From an uncultured Klebsiella sp. (lineage in GTDB: Bacteria > Pseudomonadota > Gammaproteobacteria > Enterobacterales > Enterobacteriaceae): 15,086 nucleotides of DNA. Of the stretch, positions 8,431 through 15,086 are shown piece after piece (the stretch's first letter is position 1; each line of letters opens with the position of its first letter). The translations under genes were made by a program, and so were the position numbers. Location of the stretch: NCBI GenBank assembly GCA_902490055.1, contig CABUCP010000022.1, forward strand, positions 1 to 15,086, read 5' to 3'. The notes below the pieces were generated by a model. That model was not told the origin of the DNA. It did no database searches and saw only the letters and a program-made list of their open reading frames with translations.

Positions 8431-8460
8431 CCCCAGCGCAGGATGCGCCGGGGAAGTTTT
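8431..8460 (+). terminator. Probable terminator of the phosphodiester operon, perhaps bidirectional
   Basis: CCCCAGCGCA (8431-8440) pairs with TGCGCCGGGG (8444-8453) apart from one mismatch, across a 3-base loop, followed by AAGTTTT. It lies between the plus-strand binding-protein gene and the stop of iolT on the minus strand. The T-run is better in the plus direction. Confidence 0.55.
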
Positions 8461-8469
8461 ACCAAAGCC

Positions 8470-9966
8470 TTAGATTTTATCCGCCTGCGACGAAGCCCAG
8501 GATTTACGCGCGTAGGCTTTTCCCTCCGCGCTGGTATCCAGCTTCTCCCGCAGGTAGTGCTCGATCTGCTCAAGGCTGCGGTTGCGCGTTTCCGGCACGC
8601 ATTTGATCACGAAGATCGCGCCGAAGATGCCGATTCCGGCAAAGATAAAGAAGGTGCCGGAGAGGCCAACCCACGACAGCAGCATCGGGAAGAACAGCGA
8701 AATCAGGAAGTTGGCGATCCACATCGAGAACACCGCTCCGCCCATAAACATCCCGCGCATCCGGGTTGGGAAGATCTCCGATAGCAGCAGCCAGGTCACT
8801 GGCGACAGCGCCCCCTGCTGGAAGCTCAGGAACAGCAGCATCCCCGCCAGCACCATATAAGCGCGCAGCGCATCCGGCTGGCCATTGACCGTTTCCGGCA
8901 GCAGGTAGCTCACCGCGCCGATAAACACCAGGCAGGCGGTACAGCCAAACTGGCCGATCATCGTCATCGGGCGACGACCGATTTTCCCCAGCATCCAGAT
9001 GCCGACGAAGGTCATCAGCACTGAGACCACACCGTTGGCGATGGTGGCGAACAGCGCGGCGTTATCGGTCATACCGACTGAGGTCAGTACCGTCGGCGCA
9101 TAGTACATAATGGTATTGACGCCGGTGAGCTGCTGGATGACCGCCACGCCGATGCCGATCATGAACAGCTTAAACAACCACGGGGTCATGATTTCGCACA
9201 TTTTCGGTTTACCAAGATTGCGCTGCTCGTCGAGGGTTTCCGTAATTTCCATCAGTTCCCATTCGACGTCGTCTTTACGCCGCGTGCGCTCCAGCACCCG
9301 GCGCGCCTCCGCCAGGCGGCCTTTCATCGCGTACCAGCGTGGCGTATCCGGCATAAACATCATGCCAAACCACAGCAGCACGGCAGGCAGCGTCGCCACC
9401 GCCAGCATCCAGCGCCAGGTGCTCTCGCCGCCCCACAGCTCATGGAAGGTGGCGTTAGAGATATAGGCCAGCAGCTGGCCGGAGACGATCATCAGCTCCT
9501 GCAGCGTGACCAGTTGCCCGCGTTTGTTGGCGGGCGCCATCTCGGCGATATACACCGGCACCGTCGCCGCCGCGCCGCCGACCGCTACGCCGAGAACCAG
9601 GCGGAAGAAAATCATCCAGTTGACGTCCGGCGCGAGGGCGGTGCCCACCGCGCCGATGGCGAAGACCACCGCCAGCCAGAGGATGATTTTCTTTCTGCCT
9701 GCGGCGCTAGCCAGATGGCCGGAGAGCAGCGCGCCGAATGCGGCGCCGAACAGTAGCGAGCTGGTCACCAGCCCGGTGGTAAACGGCGTCAGGTGCAGCT
9801 CTTTGCCCATAAACAGCAGGGCGCCGGAAATTACCCCGGTGTCGTAACCGAAGAGTAAACCGCCTAAGGTCGCAATCAGGGCGACGATCTTAACAAACGG
9901 CGTTGCCGGGGCGTCGCTATTCGGCCCCGACGCTTTATTGAGTGTGAGATATTGTTCCTGTGACAT
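8470..9966 (-). CDS. iolT: MFS sugar porter, probable myo-inositol:H+ symporter IolT
   Basis: This 498-residue inner-membrane transporter has twelve predicted segments. Sugar-porter signatures are present: GRKK (90-93), RLVLGVAVG (122-130), PVYIAEM (137-143), PDTPRW (206-211), QQLTGVNTIMYY (278-289), GRR (330-332), SEIFPTRMRG (396-405) and PETR (458-461). The N-terminal YLTLNKASGPNSDAP and the overall sequence match Salmonella-type IolT1 as I remember it, and the location beside iolD, iolG, iolH and iolE supports inositol as the substrate. The ATG (complement of 9964-9966) has a TGGAG ribosome site (complement of 9973-9977). It lies after the iolE terminator and appears to have its own promoter. 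Another polyol is possible, since sugar porters vary in specificity. Confidence 0.9.
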   Translation of the reverse strand: MSQEQYLTLNKASGPNSDAPATPFVKIVALIATLGGLLFGYDTGVISGALLFMGKELHLTPFTTGLVTSSLLFGAAFGALLSGHLASAAGRKKIILWLAVVFAIGAVGTALAPDVNWMIFFRLVLGVAVGGAAATVPVYIAEMAPANKRGQLVTLQELMIVSGQLLAYISNATFHELWGGESTWRWMLAVATLPAVLLWFGMMFMPDTPRWYAMKGRLAEARRVLERTRRKDDVEWELMEITETLDEQRNLGKPKMCEIMTPWLFKLFMIGIGVAVIQQLTGVNTIMYYAPTVLTSVGMTDNAALFATIANGVVSVLMTFVGIWMLGKIGRRPMTMIGQFGCTACLVFIGAVSYLLPETVNGQPDALRAYMVLAGMLLFLSFQQGALSPVTWLLLSEIFPTRMRGMFMGGAVFSMWIANFLISLFFPMLLSWVGLSGTFFIFAGIGIFGAIFVIKCVPETRNRSLEQIEHYLREKLDTSAEGKAYARKSWASSQADKI

Positions 9967-9986
9967 AGAAGACTCCAGTAACCTAC

Positions 9987-10015
9987 CTTGTAGGGGGAAG
10001 ATATGCTCTTGTCAG
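9987..10015 (-). promoter_or_regulatory. Candidate sigma-70 promoter of iolT
   Basis: On the minus strand a CTGACA -35 (complement of 10010-10015, 5 of 6 to consensus) and a TACAAG -10 (complement of 9987-9992, 4 of 6) are separated by exactly 17 bases. They lie between the iolE terminator and the iolT ribosome site, where a promoter is needed. The -10 is poor, which would fit activator dependence. Confidence 0.35.
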
Positions 10016-10042
10016 AATGCAGAGGCCTCCTGCCTCACGGAC

Positions 10043-10064
10043 GTGTGGTTCTCGTGTGGTTCTC
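10043..10064. repeat. Perfect tandem 11-base direct repeat upstream of iolT
   Basis: GTGTGGTTCTC occurs twice head to tail (10043-10053 and 10054-10064). A unit of about one helical turn, placed roughly 28-50 bases upstream of the candidate -35 of iolT, suggests a double binding site for a regulator on one face of the DNA. The regulator is unknown. Confidence 0.6.
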
Positions 10065-10075
10065 TTGAGGTTTAG

Positions 10076-10104
10076 AAAAAGCAGGCCACGCAGCGGTGTG
10101 GCCT
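10076..10104 (-). terminator. Intrinsic terminator after iolE
   Basis: Read on the minus strand, AGGCCAC and GTGGCCT (arms at 10098-10104 and 10083-10089) form a perfect 7-base stem with an 8-base loop, followed by GC and five T residues (complement of 10076-10080). It ends the iolD-G-H-E transcript 15 bases past the iolE stop and separates iolT. Confidence 0.8.
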
Positions 10105-10119
10105 GAAATGCATCAACGA

Positions 10120-11019
10120 TCAGATTCCTGCCGTTTCGCGGATGTATTTACGCGCTTTCACGGCGTATTCGAAGGGGTTCGCCAGCGCAGGGTCTTGTTC
10201 GGCTTCAACTACCATCCAGCCCTTGTAGCCGTAGTCATCAAGCAGTTGGAAAACCGGACGAAAATCTATTGCGCCGTCTCCCGGCACGGTAAAGGTGCCT
10301 TTTTTGACGCCATCGAGGAACGATAGCCCTTCGCGGCGCACCTGCTCAATTACCGCAGGCCGTACGTCTTTCAGGTGCACGTGGTTAATACGCGGCAAAT
10401 ACTTTTTCAGAATCGCCAGCATCGGCGCCTCGCCGCATTCCGAATACCAGGCATGCCCAGTGTCGTAGAGCAGGAAAACGCGCTCGTCCACCAGCGACAT
10501 AAACTTGTCGATCTCTGCGGCGGTCTGAATGCCGGTGCCCATATGGTGATGCAGACAAACCTGCATCCCCTTCTCTGCCGCCAGCTTGCCCAGGGCGTTG
10601 TAACCTTCGGCCACCCGCTGCCACTCGTCGTCGCTAAAGCACGGTTTCACGTCGCCAAGAATCGGTTTATCGAGCCCCTGGATACTGCCGCTTTGCTCAG
10701 AGCAGCCAATCACCTTCGCGCCCATCGCATGGAGAAAATTCATATGATTGACGAATTCATCGATGGTTTTTTCTCTTTGGCCATTCGCGAAGAAGGTGCT
10801 GAACCAGGCGTTGCAAATTTGCATCCCGCGTATATCCAGCATCGGCTTCAGCACCGCCGGATCGCGCGGATATTTGCTGCCGACTTCACTGCCGGTAAAC
10901 CCGGCAAGCGCCATTTCGCTGACCGTTTGCTGGAAGGTGTTTTCGCTACCCAGCTCAGGCATATCGTCGTTGGTCCAACCGATAGGGGCGATAGCCAGTT
11001 TGACGTTATCTTTGTTCAT
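10120..11019 (-). CDS. iolE: Inosose dehydratase IolE
   Basis: It dehydrates 2-keto-myo-inositol (scyllo-inosose) to 3D-trihydroxycyclohexane-1,2-dione, the second step of inositol catabolism, in the cytoplasm with a divalent metal. It is 299 residues long, close to B. subtilis IolE (297), and starts with the typical [17 protein letters not shown]. The TIM-barrel metal-site regions of the AP-endonuclease-2/isomerase superfamily are visible: HHHMGT (157-162), YDTGH (185-189), HVHLKD (213-218) and VEAEQD (271-276). AGGAG (complement of 11027-11031) precedes the ATG. It begins 23 bases after iolH, supplies the substrate for IolD, and is the last gene before the terminator. Confidence 0.95.
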   Translation of the reverse strand: MNKDNVKLAIAPIGWTNDDMPELGSENTFQQTVSEMALAGFTGSEVGSKYPRDPAVLKPMLDIRGMQICNAWFSTFFANGQREKTIDEFVNHMNFLHAMGAKVIGCSEQSGSIQGLDKPILGDVKPCFSDDEWQRVAEGYNALGKLAAEKGMQVCLHHHMGTGIQTAAEIDKFMSLVDERVFLLYDTGHAWYSECGEAPMLAILKKYLPRINHVHLKDVRPAVIEQVRREGLSFLDGVKKGTFTVPGDGAIDFRPVFQLLDDYGYKGWMVVEAEQDPALANPFEYAVKARKYIRETAGI

Positions 11020-11042
11020 CTTGATGCTCCTGCCGCCGCGCC

Positions 11043-11927
11043 TTAACGGCGCAGCAGTTCACGTTCGATAAGTTCACGCGTTTCCACGGCCTGGTATTTC
11101 ATTTTTTCCGGGTAACCGAACAGCGAGGTACAGACGATCGGTTCACCGCCAACGTTGAAGGTCTGTTCCGCGAAGCGCATATCGCGCAGGGTGCGGAACA
11201 GGGCCTCGAAATCGACATCCCCCTCGCCGACGCCGACGTGCTGGTGTACGGCGGCATCAACGCCCGGCGGATTAACGATATAGCGGCAGTGTTTGGTGTG
11301 GTTGCGGGTATCGGCAATCAGCACATGCGACAGGTCCTGGCCGGCGTAGCGCAGCATCTTCTCAACTTCGCCTTTACCTTTGTCGTAGAAGAAGGTGTGC
11401 GGCACGCTGTAGACGTACTTCACGTTGTCGCTACGGAAGGACTTCACGATATCCACCGTCTCGTTATTTTCTTCGCAGAAGTCCCACGGATGGGCCTGAA
11501 TTTCGACACGGATCCCTTCACGCTCGAAGATCGGTAGCAGTTCTTCCATCGAGCGGTAGAACATCTCTTCGCAAATTTCCGGCTGGTTAGGATCGCCGGA
11601 GAATTCGGTATTGATGACCTGCACGCCCATCTCAACCGCCACTTCAATCAACCGCTTCCAGTTCTTCACCGCCGCCTGGCGGCGCAGCTCATCGGGGCCG
11701 GACCAGCGATAGACGCAGATGAACGAAGAGAGCTCAACGCCGTTGTCGCGCAGTGCCCGCTTGTACTCGGCCATGATCTCCCGGCTGGCGCGCGGGTGTT
11801 TGTAGAACGGGTTAATCTGCGGGTGCGGCGACTGCTCAATGTACTTGTAGCCCCACTCCGCCACCTGCTGGACCATCCGGGTGATCCCGAGGTCTCGAAT
11901 CACATCCACATCAAAAGCAATTTTCAT
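11043..11927 (-). CDS. iolH: IolH-family sugar-phosphate isomerase/epimerase-like TIM-barrel protein
   Basis: This 294-residue cytoplasmic protein belongs to the xylose-isomerase-like/AP-endonuclease-2 superfamily. Likely metal-site segments are NTEFSG (106-111), EIQAHP (142-147), HVLIAD (201-206) and [13 protein letters not shown] (228-240). The [14 protein letters not shown] start and the length match the IolH group of inositol clusters, whose exact reaction is, to my knowledge, not established. It may act on alternative inositol isomers or their keto forms (inference). An AGGTAA ribosome site precedes the ATG; it follows iolG by 41 bases and leads into iolE by 23. It is distinct in sequence from the neighbouring IolE although both share the barrel fold. 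IolI or a different epimerase are the main alternatives. Confidence 0.8.
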   Translation of the reverse strand: MKIAFDVDVIRDLGITRMVQQVAEWGYKYIEQSPHPQINPFYKHPRASREIMAEYKRALRDNGVELSSFICVYRWSGPDELRRQAAVKNWKRLIEVAVEMGVQVINTEFSGDPNQPEICEEMFYRSMEELLPIFEREGIRVEIQAHPWDFCEENNETVDIVKSFRSDNVKYVYSVPHTFFYDKGKGEVEKMLRYAGQDLSHVLIADTRNHTKHCRYIVNPPGVDAAVHQHVGVGEGDVDFEALFRTLRDMRFAEQTFNVGGEPIVCTSLFGYPEKMKYQAVETRELIERELLRR

Positions 11928-11968
11928 CGTCGTTACCTGTTTGAAACGTTACGTCGGCGAAGGAGGAT

Positions 11969-12982
11969 TTAGCGCTGATAGAACGCCGGGCACTCAGGTA
12001 GCGTAACGGCAACCGGTTCGTCGCACTCTTGCGCCTTCAGACAGGCGTCGGCGGCAACCGATGCCGCATAGCCGTCCCAGGCGGAAGGGCCCTGCAGCTT
12101 GCCGGCTTTAACATCGTTGATGAATGCCTGCAGTTCGACGTCGTAGGCTTTGATGAAACGGTCTTTCCAGTCGGTGAGGATGGCGGTAGACAGGCTGGCA
12201 GCTTTACGCATCTCCACCGCTGATGGTTCCGGCAGGCGCGCAATGCCTATTTCGCCAACCACTTCACACTGGATGTCGTAGCCGTACTGGCAGTTCACGA
12301 AGACTTCGACGTCAATCAGAATGCCTTTTTTGGTTTCAAACGAGACGATCTGCGGGTCTTTCAGCCGCGCATGGGTATGCGAGGTCGAACGCGGGAAGCG
12401 TACTTGCACCGAACGATAATCATCGTTCAGCAGCCAGCGCAGCACGTCCAGCTCGTGGATCAGGGTGTTGGTGATCGCCATATCGGTGGTGTAGTTCTCG
12501 CCGACCGACTGGTTGCGGTGGGCGCAGCGCAGCATCAGCGGCGCGCCGATATCGCCGTCATCAATGACTTTCTTCAGCGCCAGATAGCCTTCATCGTAAG
12601 GACGCATAAAGCCGACCTGCACCAGGCGACGCCCGGCTTTCATTTCGGCATCAACGATACGGCGGCAGCCTTCCGCGCTCATCGCCAGCGGCTTCTCGCA
12701 GAACACCGGCTTACCGGCAGCGATCGCTGCCAGGGTATACTCTTCATGGGTTGGATCCCATGAGGTGACCAGCACGGCATCGACATCGCTGGCCTTAATC
12801 ACATCATGGCCGTCGGCATAGACTTCCGCCAGCACGCCCGGCAGCGCCACCGCCGCACGCGCGTTATCGGCATTGATATCGGAAACGGCGACCACGGTCG
12901 CCCCCTGTAAGACCTGGGTGCAGCGACGGATATGTTCTTTACCGATGGCGCCTGCGCCGATGACACCTAATTTGAGTGACAT
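11969..12982 (-). CDS. iolG: Inositol 2-dehydrogenase IolG
   Basis: It oxidises myo-inositol to scyllo-inosose with NAD+, the first catabolic step. It is a 337-residue GFO/IDH/MocA protein with a Rossmann motif GAGAIG (9-14), Asp35 selecting NAD+, the EKP motif with Lys97 and His176, and the C-terminal signature [16 protein letters not shown]. The alignment with B. subtilis IolG, as I recall it, is gap-free through the catalytic region. One oddity is that residue 172, Asp in the B. subtilis catalytic trio, is Asn here (codon AAC, complement of 12467-12469). This may shift activity or substrate preference among inositol isomers; Salmonella IolG has Glu there as I remember, so the site tolerates change. 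GGAGAG (complement of 12990-12995) precedes the ATG, and iolD lies 47 bases upstream. Confidence 0.93.
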   Translation of the reverse strand: MSLKLGVIGAGAIGKEHIRRCTQVLQGATVVAVSDINADNARAAVALPGVLAEVYADGHDVIKASDVDAVLVTSWDPTHEEYTLAAIAAGKPVFCEKPLAMSAEGCRRIVDAEMKAGRRLVQVGFMRPYDEGYLALKKVIDDGDIGAPLMLRCAHRNQSVGENYTTDMAITNTLIHELDVLRWLLNDDYRSVQVRFPRSTSHTHARLKDPQIVSFETKKGILIDVEVFVNCQYGYDIQCEVVGEIGIARLPEPSAVEMRKAASLSTAILTDWKDRFIKAYDVELQAFINDVKAGKLQGPSAWDGYAASVAADACLKAQECDEPVAVTLPECPAFYQR

Positions 12983-13029
12983 GATGGTTCTCTCCGTAGT
13001 TCTGTAGGGTTCAGGGTTCGTGTTCTTTG

Positions 13030-14970
13030 TTAGTAATCCCGCGCCTGAGCGCGTTTTTCATTAATCATTTCAGCGACTTTACGGATTCGCTCCGAGAGCG
13101 CCGTCTGCGCTACGCCAACGTTCCACCAGCTACCGTATTTGTGGACCATGGTTTTCGGCAGGACTTTGATGTCGATAAGCGTGCTGACGGTTTCGCGACG
13201 CGCGGCATCCAGCGCGTGGCGCAATTCATCAAGAGTGGTCACCCGCCAGGTCTTGCAGCCATAGCCGGAAGCGATGGTGGCGAAATCCACCGGCACCAGC
13301 CCTCCCTGCAGCTGGCCGTTTTCCGCCGAGCGGTAGCGGAACTCGGTGCCAAAGCTATCCATACCGTGTTCCAGCTGCAGGTTGTTGATGCAGCCGTTCG
13401 CCATGTTGTCGAGCAGGATGATGTTAATCTTCGCCCGTTCCTGCAGGGAGGTGACCAGTTCGGAATGCAGCATCATGAAGGAGCCGTCGCCGACCAGTGA
13501 ATAGACCTCGCTCTGCGGCTGCGCCAGCTTCACGCCAAGCGCGGCGTTAACCTCGTAGCCCATGCAGGAGTAGCCGTACTCTACGTGATAAGTGTTCGGC
13601 GCCCGGTTGCGCCAGACGCGCTGCAGGTCGCCAGGCAGGCTGCCCGCCGCCGCCACGATCACCGCATCCGCCGCCAGCGACTCGTTCAGCAGGCCAAGAA
13701 CGCTGCTTTGCGTCAGGGTGGAATCGGTAATCTGACGGAATTCGCGGTATACCGACTCACGGTCAATGTGGTCGTCAATTTCTGGTACGAAATCCGTTTC
13801 CTGCCAGACCGCCTGATAGACGCGCTGGGTCTCTTTCATCTGCCGGCTCTGCACGCTTTCAATCTGCGCGCCCCAGCCTGCCTGCCAGGACTCGTTCGCC
13901 AACGCAGCATTGAGCGCGCTTAGCGCCTCGCGGGCGTCCGCCAGCATTGGGATGCCGTCCAGCTTCCAGGCGTCAAAATTACTGACGTTAACATTAAGGA
14001 AACGCACATCCGCTGACTGGAAGATCCATTTCGAAGAGGTGGTGAAATCGCTAAAGCGCGTGCCGATACCGATGACCAAATCGGCCTCTTTCGCCAGCAG
14101 GTTGGCCGCCAGGCAGCCCGTTTCGCCAACACCGCCGACGTTCAGCGGATGTGATGAAATCACCGTGCCCTTGCCGGCCTGCGTTTCGGCAAATGGAATG
14201 CCGTAACGCTCGGCAAAGCTCACCAGCGCATCGCCCGCCGCAGAGTATTTCACCCCACCGCCGCAAACGATCAGCGGCTTGCGGCTGGTTTTTATCGCCG
14301 CCACCGCATCCGCCAGCTGCGCCGCGCTCGGCGGGCGGCGATCCAGGCGATGAACGCGGCGAGTAAAGAAGGATTCCGGGTAATCCCAGGCCTCGCCCTG
14401 CACGTCCTGCGGCAGGCACAGCGTGACGGCGCCGGTTTCCGCCGGGTCCGTCAGCACGCGCATGGCGTTGATGCAGGCGCTCATCAGCTGTTCCGGGCGG
14501 GTCACGCGATCCCAGTATTTACTCACCGCGCGAAACGCATCGTTGGTGGTGATACTGAGATCGTGGCTCTGTTCGATTTGCTGTAGCACCGGATCCGGCT
14601 GGCGGGTGGCGAATACGTCGCCCGGCAGTAATAACAGCGGAATACGGTTGGCGGTGGCCGTCGCCGCGGCGGTGATCATATTGGCCGCCCCCGGGCCGAT
14701 GGATGAAGTACAGGCTATAATCTGCCGACGCAGCGACTGGCGAGCAAAGCCGGTCGCCGCATGCGCCATTCCTTGTTCATTACGCCCCTGATAAACCCGC
14801 AGCTCACCGCGGTTTTCTTCCAGCGCCTGGCCTAAGCCCAACACGTTGCCGTGACCAAAAATAGCGAAAATCCCTTTCACGAATTTCTGCGCTTCGCCAT
14901 CCACTTCCAGATACTGGTTATCAAGGAACTTCACCAGCGCCTGCGCCATTGTTAGTCTCAGTTTGCCCAT
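13030..14970 (-). CDS. iolD: 3D-(3,5/4)-trihydroxycyclohexane-1,2-dione acylhydrolase IolD
   Basis: This thiamin-diphosphate enzyme hydrolyses the cyclic dione to 5-deoxy-glucuronate, opening the ring, in the cytoplasm. It is 646 residues (B. subtilis IolD is 637) and starts with [16 protein letters not shown], collinear with that protein. Glu65 in [11 protein letters not shown] is the expected catalytic Glu that activates Th[21 protein letters not shown] is at 116-134, and the ThDP/Mg2+ motif runs from GDGS (494-497) to [10 protein letters not shown] (521-530). The TCCTTA complement at 14980-14985 gives AGGA upstream of the start. An internal ATG at residue 8 is possible, but family alignment supports the first. 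It is the first iol gene seen here; upstream genes lie beyond the window. Confidence 0.95.
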   Translation of the reverse strand: MGKLRLTMAQALVKFLDNQYLEVDGEAQKFVKGIFAIFGHGNVLGLGQALEENRGELRVYQGRNEQGMAHAATGFARQSLRRQIIACTSSIGPGAANMITAAATATANRIPLLLLPGDVFATRQPDPVLQQIEQSHDLSITTNDAFRAVSKYWDRVTRPEQLMSACINAMRVLTDPAETGAVTLCLPQDVQGEAWDYPESFFTRRVHRLDRRPPSAAQLADAVAAIKTSRKPLIVCGGGVKYSAAGDALVSFAERYGIPFAETQAGKGTVISSHPLNVGGVGETGCLAANLLAKEADLVIGIGTRFSDFTTSSKWIFQSADVRFLNVNVSNFDAWKLDGIPMLADAREALSALNAALANESWQAGWGAQIESVQSRQMKETQRVYQAVWQETDFVPEIDDHIDRESVYREFRQITDSTLTQSSVLGLLNESLAADAVIVAAAGSLPGDLQRVWRNRAPNTYHVEYGYSCMGYEVNAALGVKLAQPQSEVYSLVGDGSFMMLHSELVTSLQERAKINIILLDNMANGCINNLQLEHGMDSFGTEFRYRSAENGQLQGGLVPVDFATIASGYGCKTWRVTTLDELRHALDAARRETVSTLIDIKVLPKTMVHKYGSWWNVGVAQTALSERIRKVAEMINEKRAQARDY

Positions 14971-15086
14971 GTTGCCTAATCCTTATCGTTCAGTATTTGT
15001 CGTGTGGGTTAGCGCTTTTGTCTCGTCTGCGTGGCTGGCGAGCGGGTAGGAAAGCCGTTAACGTCCACTGGAATATTTTTGGATTA
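14971..15086 (-). promoter_or_regulatory. Leader region upstream of iolD, no clear gene
   Basis: These 116 bases hold the iolD ribosome site and no open reading frame I can support. They are more AT-rich at the far end (AATATTTTTGG near 15071). CGTGTGG at 15001-15007 repeats the core of the tandem repeat upstream of iolT. I could not identify a convincing -35/-10 pair, so this may be a promoter region or simply a spacer after another iol gene outside the window. Confidence 0.3.

Noticed and set aside
10375..11046. A 223-codon plus-strand frame opposite iolE
   Set aside because: It is a shadow of iolE, whose motifs and length are convincing; no ribosome site or domain supports it.
11943..11952. 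GAAACGTTAC in front of iolH, like a LacI-family operator
   Set aside because: It is an imperfect 10-base palindrome inside an operon gap. The similar AGCGCT at 15011-15016 is palindromic over only six bases, so two such matches are expected by chance.
15069..15086. GGAATATTTTTGG as an IolR-type GGAA-N6-TTCC site
   Set aside because: The right half does not match TTCC, and the sequence runs off the window, so it cannot be judged.

Overview
The window is a GC-rich, densely coded enterobacterial chromosome segment. It most likely comes from the Klebsiella/Raoultella group. The best evidence is an 825-base gene at 5163-5987 whose product matches, as I remember that sequence, GpdQ of Klebsiella (Enterobacter) aerogenes, with the same length, all metal ligands and only a handful of substitutions. 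An Ahr (YjgB) alcohol dehydrogenase of exactly the E. coli length and an enterobacterial-type iol cluster agree with this. I see no tRNA, rRNA, insertion sequence, integrase, CRISPR array or prophage gene, and every gap between genes is under 160 bases.

Left part, plus strand. A beta-class carbonic anhydrase (22-660) is translationally coupled by an ATGA overlap to a SulP-family anion transporter with a short STAS-like tail (657-2126). The likely job is bicarbonate uptake or exchange coupled to CO2/HCO3- interconversion. A hairpin terminator follows. Then comes a single-gene unit, ahr, an NADPH-dependent aldehyde reductase (2240-3259), closed by a very strong terminator.

Middle part, plus strand. 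A five-gene operon (3403-8368) encodes two inner-membrane permeases, the phosphodiesterase GpdQ, an ATPase and a periplasmic binding protein, with overlapping or nearly touching genes. It resembles the E. coli ugp glycerol-3-phosphate/glycerophosphodiester importer, but the gene order is permuted (A-E-Q-C-B rather than B-A-E-C-Q) and the UgpQ-type phosphodiesterase is replaced by the unrelated metallophosphoesterase GpdQ. GpdQ has no signal peptide, so the system probably imports intact glycerophosphodiesters and cleaves them in the cytoplasm. A set of 11-base-phased PhoB-box-like repeats lies upstream, suggesting phosphate-starvation control.

Right part, minus strand. iolD, iolG, iolH and iolE are read leftwards from 14970 to 10120 and end at a good terminator. 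iolT, an MFS inositol transporter (9966-8470), follows as a separate unit with its own candidate promoter and a perfect tandem 11-base repeat. Together they encode uptake of inositol, oxidation to inosose, dehydration and ring opening. The remaining pathway genes (iolA, iolB, iolC and the regulator) are not here and probably lie to the right. The phosphodiester and inositol operons converge at 8369-8469, where there is a REP-like palindrome and a second terminator-like hairpin.

Most of the window consists of recognisable families. The points most worth following are the Pho-box-like repeats, the GpdQ-for-UgpQ replacement with a divergent binding-protein pocket, the CA-SulP pair, and an Asn in place of a catalytic Asp in IolG.
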